From Haplomitrium mnioides (taxonomy: Eukaryota > Marchantiophyta > Haplomitriopsida > Calobryales), in contig JBNGIS010008105.1 in the NCBI GenBank assembly GCA_049999725.1, forward strand, positions 1 to 29,574: a stretch of DNA of 29,574 nt, read 5' to 3'. Positions 9,666 to 18,637 of the stretch are shown piece by piece (position 1 is the stretch's first letter; each line of letters starts with the position of its first letter). The translations under genes and the position numbers were made by a program. The notes beneath the pieces are model-generated. The model saw nothing but the letters and a program-made list of their open reading frames with translations. It had not been told where the DNA came from and ran no database searches.

Positions 9666-11381
9666 TGTCGCGTGGCAATAATTTAGGTCTGGGAATACAC
9701 AGGGTATATGGTTGTGGAGAAGGTTGTGTGAAAGGTAGAAGCTTTGATGTTGAGAGTGCTGGAATGAAACAGATTTGGCAAAGATTGAGTGCTTCTTGCA
9801 TTGGTGGCTTCAAGTCCCCTTACACAAAGCAAAGGTAAGCAATTTGTACTCGAATTTCGGCCAAGGATAATGTAAGTTCTACTAAGTTTTTCGATCTGTA
9901 ACTCTCAGTCTGGAATTTAGGTTGCCTAAGAAAGCTGTGTGCAAATTTTCAGTTCAAAATTCACAGCAAAGTGCTCTCCATAGTCGAAACTCAATTGCTG
10001 GTTAAAAGACCAAAAATCCAACACTCATAAACTTTCCCGAGTAATAACTCTTTTGATTCAGATGATCTTGACACGAAATTTGATATAGAACTTCTTCACA
10101 CTCCACTCTAGCCTTCCACAAAGTTTCAACTTCTATATTGCTCTTGGTATACAGAAACAAGTTATAACTCAAATGTTAAAAGCAAAGTAATTTCGAAGAG
10201 CCTCAAGAATGTGTCTTCAACTTCAATTGTCTCTCACAGATTGACTTAAACTCCAAATGAATCAAAATTTGATGTAAAACTATAGCCCCTGTTGTCAGCT
10301 TCTCAATGGTACTCTATTTTCTCCCAGAATTGTAGTAACAACTTTGCAATTACCCAAAATGTCCACTTATCTTCAATTCAGCTCCTTTGTCTTCAATTGC
10401 TCATAAGTATGAGTGTAGAACTCCAAATGACTCAAAATTTTGTGCAGAGGGATGCTACTCTTTGTGAGCTTTTGATTGCTACCCTGTTTGAACTTTGCCT
10501 CCCCTGGAAACTCCTCAAACCCTCTTGAAACTGAACTCCTTCTTCTCTTCCTTTTAGGGTTTTTCCTAAAAGAAAGTTAACTTCATTTTCACTTGTTATA
10601 AGAACAATTCTAAGTAAATGCCTTTGTAGAACAGAGCACAAATAAGGTAAAAATAGCAAAAAAAAATTTCTCCCTTGATTGTTTGATGAAGTCACTTGAA
10701 CATTCGCCGTCGACTATTCACCATTTACCCAACGTATCTCTTGCAGAAGACCCAAGCAAACTCCACTCCAACTCAGGTCAAAAAGTAAATCGTGACATCC
10801 CATCGCTCTCCATAGGTGATAATAGGCAACAGTATTGGAATAGGTGAATTCATCACCGAAGTTAGAAAATTATCACCGAAGTGATATACTATCCATTGTC
10901 GAAAGTGGTCTCGAGGAATTATCCGTAGCCCAATGAAGAATGGATTTAGAAGAGGAAAATTAGGAGCAACAAATAATCCCCTGTCCATTTCTAAGATTGC
11001 CACCCATAAGCTCCTTCAACTCCACCATAGAACTTCCGTGCCTCGAGCGCTCACTCCCCACTTTGATATCCGTCCCTCACTGGTTGTTCCCTCGATGATC
11101 CCTTTCTTCCCCGCTGCTTTCTCTCTTATCTTCAAAATATCTCAGAGCATAATCCAAAAGAATCCATAAACAACCAATAGGATGGTCTTGTCCTTACCTA
11201 CAGAATCTCGAGAATCTTCCACGTAGTACTGGCAAACTCTACTTTTGCGTTTCTAGAAGCTTATCAATAGATGTCTTATCGTTGCTTCTTGACTTTTCTC
11301 TGATTTTAACTCTGGTAAGAAGACGACTTTTCTCCATTCTTTTGTTACCTTTTTACGCATTAGCCGAACCACAACACGACA
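9666..11381 (-). repeat. Gypsy-2 5' LTR, 1,716 bp
   Basis: On the - strand it runs TGTCGTGTTGTGG to CCACGCGACA. Its inner end (9666-9908) matches the 3' LTR remnant. The outer end is fixed by the ACGT duplication and the empty site in the right gypsy-1 LTR. It contains a ~170 bp imperfect duplication (CTTCAATTG at 10221 and 10391; CTCCAAATGA at 10251 and 10421). Open frames within it are short and show no domain. Confidence 0.87.
10200..10540. repeat. Imperfect ~170 bp tandem duplication in the gypsy-2 LTR
   Basis: Two adjacent copies with period 170: CTTCAATTG at 10221/10391, CTCCAAATGA(A/C)TCAAAATTT at 10251/10421, and similar downstream text. The copies are well diverged. A third, weaker copy may precede them. 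Confidence 0.55.
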
Positions 11382-11992
11382 ACGTGAATCTTGGTTGGAA
11401 TTCTCTCCTCTCTCCCTCGCTGCTTCCTCCTCTTCGAGTTTGCTCTCACAACTCAATTTTCCATAAACAACAACCTCCAGCCCGTCGCAGCGATCCCACC
11501 TATACCCCCCTTGCAGGCGCGCGTCCCCCCCCCCCAAAACAAATTCTTGATCAAGATCGACCCTCCTCTCTTTACTGGACTTGGCCATTTTTCTGGTTAG
11601 CAACCGCTTCTTAACAAGGTGACACCTGGCAACCAAGCTGGGTTTAACGGTCGCCTTTAGGATCGGAAGAGGAGAATTTTCAGAGAAGGTTTGGCTGAAC
11701 CCTGCTTTTGATCCATAATGCTCTCCATTGCAGATTTTCGACCTAGAATCGCCTAGCCGCTGGATGCATTAGCAACCTCGTAGCAGTCCTGATTTGATTT
11801 CTTCAAAGCATCACATTGAGCGCAGATCCAAAGTTTGGTCGGAGAGGTCTTTCCGTAGAGAAATCCGAAGAATTTTGCTTGGAGAGGAATAGATTTGCAG
11901 ATTATCGCAGCAGGTAGGCTACCCGACACATCTTACGGGCTGCTTCGTAATTTTCCTCGATCCTCCTCGTTGCCATGCCCTCGCGATTGCTC

Positions 11993-12230
11993 GCGGACCC
12001 CCGTAAGCTGCCACACTTCCGCAAATGCTCACGGACCCTTGCAAGCTGCCACGTGTCTGCAAACTCTCTCGGAACCCCGCCGTCGCTCTCAGAACCCCGC
12101 CGTCGCTCGCGGACCCTTGCAAGCCGCCACATCATCCGCAAACTCTCTTGGAACCCCGATGTCGCTCGCGGACCCTCGCAAGCTGCCACGTCATCCGCAG
12201 CCGCGCCGTCCAACGCCACCCCGCAAAGGG
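11993..12230. repeat. GC-rich imperfect repeats in the left gypsy-1 LTR
   Basis: Units starting with a version of GCGGACCCTYGCAAGCYGCCAC occur at 11993, 12030, 12109 and 12168, separated by CTCTCGGAACCCCGCCGTCGCT-like text. The right LTR has the equivalents near 22506, 22574 and 22664 with different spacing. Several units end in GCCACGTCATC or a variant. Apparent open frames on both strands come from this composition. Confidence 0.75.
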
Positions 12231-13797
12231 GTAGGCGGATCGTCGCATTGACTGGATCCCGCGGTTGACTGAGCGCTGACCCGGAGGACCCCTTGGACCA
12301 CCTCTAAACGCTATATCATCTGCCACTACGTCGTCCAACGCTGCCCCGCAAAGGGGTAGGAAGATTGTCGCATTGATTGGATTCCGTGGTTGACCCGCGT
12401 TGACTCCTCTCTTCTGCGGATGCCACGTCATCTGTAAAACTCTTCCCTCGCCGAGTAAGAACAGTACCGTTGTCGTCATTTTGAAGCCCTCTCACATTAA
12501 GAACTGTACGCTCCTGAGGCTAAGTTGTCCTTCTGCTCGATATAAGAACTATATTAGACTCCACATTGCTCCTCATCGAACTTTTAGTGTCGCTTGTAGT
12601 CCTTCAAACTTTCGTCATCCTCATTTTCGGATTGGCGATAGGTTGCTCTTTCGGTTGCTCGTCCCTTGCTTCTTCTTTTGGCCGGATCATCAATGGATCA
12701 CCTTTTCGCCCTCTTGATCTTCCTCTGGCCACATCATTGATAGATCACCTTTTTGCCATCTTGATCTTCCTCTGGCCATATTGTCAATGGATCACCTTTT
12801 TGCCTTCTTGATCTTCCTCTGGCCATATTGTCGATGGATAACCTTTTTGCCTTCTTGATCTTCCTCTGGCCATATCGTTGATGGATCACCTTTTTGCCCT
12901 CTTGATCTTCCTCTGGCCATATCATCGATGGATCACCTTTTCGATACCATTTGGTTCTCCTTTGGCTGGAACCGCGATAGATCGCCCTTTCGGTTTTCTT
13001 TGGTTTTCCTCCAGTCAGACCCGTGATAAGTCGCCTTTTTGGCGCTCTTCCCTTGTCTCTTGCCAGATCGTTGATAGGTTTTCCTTTTGCATTCCTTGGT
13101 TCTTCTGGTTGGATTGTCGATAGATCATCTTTTCACCACTACTTGCTCTTTGGCTGGCCGGACTCGTGATTCATCACCCTTTCAGCTTTTCGTGCTCTCT
13201 TCTGGTCGGACCCACGATAAATCGCCCTTTTGGCGCTCTTTCCTTGGTCTCCGATTGGGCTTCCCGACGGATCCCCATTAAGTAGGCTCTCTACGTAGGG
13301 AGGCTGATCGGAACCCATTTAACTGGGCTCTCCACTTAAGGAGGCTGAACCCTGTTAAGATTTGCAGGCACGCCACTTTCCCACTGAGGGTCTGTGGACT
13401 CCCTAGGTTTGCCACGTATCCTCGAATCCTGTGAAGTGCGCCGGAGATGCCACGTTTCCGCAGCGCCTCACGGACTCCCTCAAGCTCTGAAATTGTGATG
13501 AGTCGCCACTTAGCCTCGTAGTTGTCCTTCCAAGCAATCCTCCATCCTACAAAATGGTGACAAGTCACATTTTTGTTAGTCGCCGCTTCGCTTATCCCTA
13601 TTTCGCCCATACCTCAAACCCGTCAAACCCCCCTTAGCAGATCCCTGTTAAGTGGTCCCCTCACGTCGTAAGACAGATCGAAGGCCGCTTAACCGGGTTC
13701 CCCACTTAGAGTGGCACGACCCCGTCGAACTTTTTGGGCCCCTTAGAGCCGCCATGTCACCTATTGAATCCTATGAAGCACGCCAGAGACGCCACGT
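12048..13797. promoter_or_regulatory. Cluster of GCCACGT (ABRE/G-box-like) motifs in the left gypsy-1 LTR
   Basis: GCCACGT occurs at 12048, 12185, 12422, 13411, 13449 and 13791. In the element's own direction (- strand) each is ACGTGGC, the core of plant ABA-responsive elements bound by bZIP factors; three-base extensions vary (two are TGACGTGGC). Function is inferred from the motif only. Confidence 0.45.
12624..13260. repeat. 47 bp tandem repeat array in the left gypsy-1 LTR
   Basis: Six regular units start at 12681, 12728, 12775, 12822, 12869 and 12916, exactly 47 bp apart, each GCCATATCGTTGATGGATCA-like followed by CTTGATCTTCCTCTG. Degenerate units of 45-50 bp (GATAAGTCGCC, GATAGATCGCC variants) extend the array on both sides. 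The period is not a multiple of three, and the units have stops in rotating frames, so this is not a protein repeat. Confidence 0.9.
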
Positions 13798-13830
13798 TTT
13801 CGCAACGCCCCACAAGCTACTCGGGCCTTC
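13309..13830. repeat. Duplicated block within the gypsy-1 LTR (about 13309-13500 and 13675-13825)
   Basis: Both blocks run GATCGGAACCCACTTAA-like, CCCACTTAGAGTGGC-like, then GAATCCTGTGAAG and CGCCGGAGATGCCACGTTT. They are offset by about 350 bp. The right LTR has the same pair near 23750-23930 and 24130-24270, so the duplication predates the insertion. Confidence 0.7.
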
Positions 13831-14617
13831 CTTCCTTCGGGTTGATTCTTTGCATAGATCCCCCTCATCTGGTCTGATTGTGGCAGTTGGCTTCCGATTA
13901 CAAAGCACTTCCTTCCCTTCTCGCATGGGCGACCCACCGCGGGGCCTCATCCTCTTAATTCATCCCGCTGCCTTCTCTCTACCTGGCTTCACCCGCCACA
14001 TACTCCTTTGTTCGTCGTTCGTTGCCGTTGGGCAAGTCCTCGCAGTGCTATGACTTTCGATCCACTCGCGTGATAGCCCTCTGCACGTATCTTGACTATC
14101 CTCCCCCTCGCCTTCATCTCCCGTAATTCTTCTTGTGAATTCCTTCTCACATGATTCCTCCTTGATGTTGCTGGCTCCCTCCTCCATGAAGTCCTCCACG
14201 AATCATCCTCTTCAATCTCTGCCCTCCTCTCCTCAAATTCTTCTGCTGCTCCATTCTTATGATCTCTCTTCTCACCTCTCTTTGATTTCCTCTTGATCAC
14301 CCTTGTCAGCCTTGCCTCTGTCACGATTTGCTGCAAGTTCCTTTGATCCTCCTGCTAGCCTGCTTACTTGACTCCTCTGGATTCCACAGGGCTCCCCTTT
14401 GCATTGCATGATCCATGACATTCATTGGAGAAAGCAGAAAAGAAAGGAAAAGAAGGGAGAGGAGGGAGAGGAGAAATGTGCAGGATTGGCATAACAACAA
14501 TAAAACAATAAAATACAAACAGATACAATTGACTAATGCAAATTGAAGGACTTAACAAGGCTAGAAGCTCAGTAATCACCCAAAAAAAAAAAAAAACTCA
14601 AACGCACCCGGTCGACA

Positions 14618-14925
14618 TAACTCCTCTATTACTTGTGCAGCGACCCCGCAAACACCTTCCTCCTTCTGACCTTCTTGGGCTCCTTTGTGGCCGCCGCTTT
14701 GACCTCCTTTGTTGGGTACCTTTAGTCAACCTGGTCACCATCCACGCCCCACTCATACAACACACTGACACGAACAAACACAACCCACTACGCAACACTA
14801 AACATGCAAATGTACAAAAAATTTCCACACCCACTATACACGACGGCACCATCCACATTAGTCCTCTTGGTGGTAATACCACTTGAGTCGGTCGTAATGG
14901 ACCCGATTGGGAAGGTGTGCCCCTG
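14618..14925 (-). other. Gypsy-1 region between integrase and 3' LTR
   Basis: About 310 bp with no domain. On the - strand the purine stretch AATAGAGGAG (14621-14630) lies three bases before the LTR start TGTCGACC and is the best polypurine-tract candidate. No chromodomain or extra RNase H is encoded here. Confidence 0.6.
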
Positions 14926-15837
14926 TCACTGTGCTCTCAACTCCACTAACCCATTGTCATGAAGCACTCTCACCAAGTAGGGTCCCATCCACCGGGTATG
15001 TAGCTTCCCGGAGAAGTGCATAAACCTGCTGTCGTAGAGCAGCACTAGATCCCCTCCTTTGAAGTCGACTGGCCTCAGCTTCTTGTCATGCTGCTTCTTG
15101 GTCAACTGCTGCTGATGTTCCAGCCTGTTGTGCGCCCCTACACGGATCTTATTTAAGGCCTCCAACTGGTGCACCCTTTCCGTTCGGCTCAGACCCTCTA
15201 CCATTCTCTCCTCTACTATCACTCGAGGTGTGGGGACTTCAAACTCCACCGAGACCAGCGAGTGCTGTCCAAAGACCAAGAAGTAAAGGCAATGACCCAT
15301 GGTAGTCTTGTAGGCCAAGTTATAGACATGGGTGGCAGTTAGCAGCTTCAGGTCCCAGTCCACCTTGTTGGCCGCCACCGTTTTGTTCAAAATTTTGCCC
15401 ATAATTCTGTTGGCCCTCTCCGTTAACCCATTAGCCTTAGGGTGGTAGGCTGTGGTTTTCCGGTGCTTGACCAAATATTTCCCTGTGAGCTCACAAATGA
15501 CCTGATTAACAAAATGTGTACCTTGGTCACTCACCAACTCCAGCAGCGCCTCGAATCGGGTGAAGATCTGCTCATAGAGGAAACGGGCCACCGTCGGCGC
15601 GTCATCTTTCTTGGTTGCCCTAGCTTTCACCCACTTGGTAGCGTAGTCAGTTGAAAGCAGAATGTACCTGTTCCCACGCCTTGTGGATGGAGTGATGGAC
15701 CCGATGAAATCAATTCCCCACTTCTCAAATGGGGCCATGGGATGGTGGCACGCTGCTGCTGGTTTCTCGGTCCGCTGACAGGTGTCACACACCTCTTCAC
15801 AAAGAAGTGGACATCCGTATGCATGGTGGGCCACCAA
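14926..15837 (-). pseudogene. pol: Gypsy-1 integrase, longest intact reading frame of the element
   Basis: This open frame of 303 residues holds the second half of the zinc finger (CDTCQ), then the catalytic core: D43 in WGIDFIGS, D104 in SDQGTHF and E140 in NGLTERANR, with exactly 35 residues between the last two (D,D-35-E). The C-terminus has KLHTRWMGPYLVRVLHDNG, the GPY module, and ends at 14926. The first half of the zinc finger is in the preceding frame (15627 onward), so a frameshift near 15,800 separates them. Integrase joins the cDNA to the chromosome. The core residues are all present, but without the zinc finger in frame the protein is unlikely to be functional. Confidence 0.9.
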
Positions 15838-17590
15838 TACTTAGCGTCCACGATCTTCCGAATGGTGGTTTCTGCCGCAAAATGACCACCGGCATCTTCC
15901 TCGTACATTGCCCGCATCACCACCGTGGACTGGTCTTTCTCCAGACACCTGTGTATGTGCCCGTCCATGCCCTGCCTATGCAGCATTCCCTTGATCATGA
16001 GAAAGGGCCTCACCTTTCTGAGAAACACTGCTACTTGTTCTAAGGTGTTCCATGGGGGAATCCTTGCCGTCAAGAGGAACTCAATGATGTCCCTATATTC
16101 TATGGGTCTCCCCTCCCGGACATGGAATAGGTCTTCGTCAAGGAAGGTGTCCCCCACTCCCTCTTCACTCGACTGCCCCTCAATCCTCGAGAAGAAGTCT
16201 GCATTCTGGTGTTTCTTCCTCGGCTTGATCCGTACCTCAAAATCAAACTCCTGGAGTAGCAACATCCACCTCGCCACTCTCCCTGTCAGATCCGGCTTGT
16301 TGACCATGTATTTCAAGGCATCATGATTGTTGTGGAACACCACTTTGTAGTGCAGTAGGTAGTGCCTGAATTTCTTCAGGGAGTAGATTATCCCCAAGGC
16401 CTCACGGTCGGTAGGCGAGTAATTCTTTTCTGTCGTTGAGAGGAGTCTGCTAGCAAAGTAGATTGGGTGGTCTATGCCTTCCTCATCGAGTTGGCTCAGC
16501 ACGGCTCCCATGTAGAAGCCCGAGCATCCACCATAACGTGGAGCTCCTTGGCCCAGTTTGGGGGCGCCAAGATAGGCGCGTTGGCCAATCGCCTCTTGAG
16601 CTCATTAAAGCTAGATCTTCTGGGCTCTGTCGGCTCAAAATCACTGCCCCTCTTCACCATCTCCGTTAGGTGGTAGGTTATTAGGGCAAATATTGGGATG
16701 AACATCTTGTAATAGCCCACACAACCCAGAAATCCATGCACCTCCACCAGGCACGTTGGAAACGCCACCCCCAGCCATACTACCACCTTTTCTTGGTCCA
16801 CGGCAATTCCCTGGCTGGAGACCCTATGTCCCAGTAGAATCCCTTCCCAGACTGCAAAGAAACATTTTCCAGGGTGCAGTCGTAGTCCTGTTTCTCTGCA
16901 ACGCTGAAATGTGAGTCGCACATGCTCCTCATGATCCTTGACCTTGCCATATACCACGAAGTCGTCTATACAATTTCGAGGAACTTCCTAAGATAGTCTC
17001 GGAACATGTTCATCATTAGTCTCTGGAAGGTACCTAGGGCGTTGCAAAGACAAATGGCATTCTCCGAAAGGCAAACACTCCCCACTCCGTTGTGAAAGCT
17101 GTTTTTAGTTGGTCCTCCTCCCGTATCCACACCTAGTTGTAACCGGAGTAACCATCCATGAAATTGTAAACCTCTTGGCCCGCCACCAGGTCCAGCACAC
17201 CATCAGTAAAAGGTAGAGGGTAGTGGTCCTTCTTGGTTACCACATTCAGCTTGTGGTAGTCTTGGCAAACCTTGATCTTCAGCTTCCCGTCTAAGCTCAT
17301 CTTCTTCGGCACCACCACCAGAGGGGACACCCATTCACTGTTCAGGACAGGGTATATGAATCTTGCCTCTATGAGCATATCCACCTCATCTTTCACCAAT
17401 AGAGAGAAGCGTGGGTTCATTCGGTACTGCTGCTGCCTTACAGGGGTAGCATTGTCCTCCAAATCAATTATGTGCTCTCTTAGCTCTCTGGGAACGCCCT
17501 TCAGGTCCATATGGCTCCATGCAAACACATCACTGAAGTTCTACAGGGTCTGCATGAAGGCTCTCTCAACCCCCCTGTTTAAAGCAAAAC
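15627..17590 (-). pseudogene. pol: Gypsy-1 RT, RNase H and integrase zinc finger, frameshifted
   Basis: RT begins near 17,590. The first open part (17133-17528) has SEWVSPLVVVPKK, CQDYHKLN and FMDGYSGYN, ending at a TAG where the family has Gln. After an unreadable gap the catalytic box is CIDDFVVYGK at about 16950-16972, with Cys in place of the usual Tyr/Phe of YxDD. The RT thumb follows (16496-16957: LHPGKCFFA, GHRVSSQGI, FLGCVGYY). RNase H (to about 16150) has PIYFASRLLS and DREALGIIYSLKKFRHYLL, but the usual T-D-H reads N-N-H. Next come LFHVREGRP and the HHCC finger residues near 15,850. At least three frame changes; not functional. Confidence 0.9.
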
Positions 17591-17676
17591 CAAGCTGAAA
17601 TGTCCTCCCGCCGAAGACCGTTATCTCTCAGTACTACTCTGCCCTGATGACCTCCACCTTGTTCCTATTCGTGGAG

Positions 17677-18637
17677 TCACAATCTGACTCCAAGTGGGTG
17701 AGCTGTTGGCCATCTATAGTAGGCTTCTTGTTGTGCTCCCTTATTTCCTTTTGACGGTCCCCCTAGGATGATAGCTGCAACCAACTCTCCTTTTAGCTCA
17801 GATCCAGGGCTGGAAGTGGATGTCTCTGATTCCCCTTTTTTCTCAGGTCTAGAGTTGAGGGTTGGCACTCCTGCCTCAGCTTTCGTGGTGTCCCAAACCC
17901 CAAAGACAGAGGTCTCCAATTGGTTGACCTTGGTTTCTGCACTGCCCAAAAAGTTTGCTTCGGTCATGTCACTCACCAGTCTCAACCAATAAGTGTCCTC
18001 GTCCTCCGACTCCTCTTCCACCGACCACTCAATGTCATACTCCTTGTTCTCTATGGTCTCCCCTTTATGTGAGACAGGGCCATAATGCGCCACAGTCTTG
18101 ATGGGTCCAAACACCAAGGTGGAGTCCCCCCAATTATGCATTACTTTGGCACCATACAGCGAAGGCCTTCCGATTAAAACAAGGTATGGGGAACTTCACG
18201 CCGGCCTTATCACCAGGTAGTTCAGTGCAAACTCCTTCCCCCCGATCTAGGTGAGCACCTTCAGCAAGGCTCCCAAGAGCTTAACCCTAGATCCATCCGC
18301 CAACTGCATAATCCTTTCGGTCGGGGAGAAAGTCTTAAAGCCCATTCAGTGGGCAATCTCCTCTACCATGATGTTTACTCTCGCCCCTCCATCCACTGGC
18401 ACCAAGGACAGAGTACACCCCGTAATTTGGATGTCTATCTCCGAAGCTCCTATATCTTCGCAGATCATCCTTAGGTCGGCAATGGTGCCCACCGTGAGAA
18501 GCTTCCTTTTCTTTCTGGCGCCCATGAGTAGCTCTCGGAGCTGCCTCTTGTATATAGGGCTGTCTCTGATCAACTACCCTACGGTTGTAGTGACCGGGCA
18601 GTCCCTTACATCCCTCTAGATGCTGTAGGGCACGCAA
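17677..18637 (-). pseudogene. pol: Gypsy-1 aspartic protease region
   Basis: One frame runs from the gag side to 17677. It has SPIYKRQLRELLMGARKKRK, then VPVDGGARVNIMVEE, which occupies the active-site position as D-G-G instead of D-T/S-G, and later SSPYLVLIGRPSLYGAKV, the I-L-G-R-P motif. After that comes an acidic linker (WSVEEESEDEDTYW) towards RT. Stops: TGA at 18346, TAG at 18247 and TGA at 18196, plus TAG at 18574 and 18616 upstream. D-G-G may be a subfamily trait rather than damage. The enzyme would cut the polyprotein. Confidence 0.78.

Larger units (their letters stand above)
6075..11381 (-). mobile_element. Gypsy-2: internally deleted Ty3/gypsy element nested in the gypsy-1 LTR
   Basis: Length is 5,307 bp. 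On the - strand it has an intact-looking 1,716 bp 5' LTR (9666-11381), gag, protease and a protease-RT linker, then jumps to the integrase C-terminus and a 256 bp remnant of the 3' LTR. RT, RNase H and the integrase catalytic core are missing. The ends TGTCGTG/CACGACA are inverted copies, and the ACGT duplication shows that both outer ends are original. The losses are therefore internal deletions after insertion, or were present in the copied template. Not autonomous. Confidence 0.92.
6071..11385. repeat. Target site duplication of gypsy-2 (acgt), 6071-6074 and 11382-11385
   Basis: ACGT stands before TGTCGTGTGG (6075) and after CACGACA (ending 11381). The right gypsy-1 LTR has the uninterrupted sequence CCTCACGTGAATCTTGG with a single ACGT at 21887-21890, so it acts as an empty-site control. 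The duplication is 4 bp rather than the more common 5. Confidence 0.9.
4820..14617 (-). repeat. Gypsy-1 3' LTR (left copy), interrupted by gypsy-2
   Basis: It matches the right LTR base by base with scattered substitutions and small indels. The parts are 4820-6074 and 11382-14617. The + strand begins TGTCAGCCATGTGG and ends CACCCGGTCGACA, so on the - strand it runs TGTCGACC to GGCTGACA. Without the insertion it is about 4,487 bp. Inside are GC-rich imperfect repeats, a 47 bp tandem array, a duplicated block and a run of 15 A near the end. Open frames here on either strand follow repeat structure, are not conserved as frames in the right copy, and are not called as genes. Confidence 0.9.

Noticed and set aside
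12681-12962. Regular 47 bp array as a possible CRISPR
   Set aside because: The units are contiguous with no unique spacers, the period is whole-unit, and the context is a plant LTR.
11895-14053. Open reading frames on both strands of the left gypsy-1 LTR (for example 11895-12251 and 13652-14053)
   Set aside because: They overlap tandem repeats and are not preserved as frames in the right LTR. They have Arg/Pro/Ser-rich composition without any domain. They come from GC-rich repeats, not genes.
14580-14596. A-run near the end of the gypsy-1 LTR as a LINE or SINE poly(A) tail
   Set aside because: The right LTR has a shorter A-run at the same place (25038-25046), so it is an internal LTR homopolymer, not the tail of a separate insertion.
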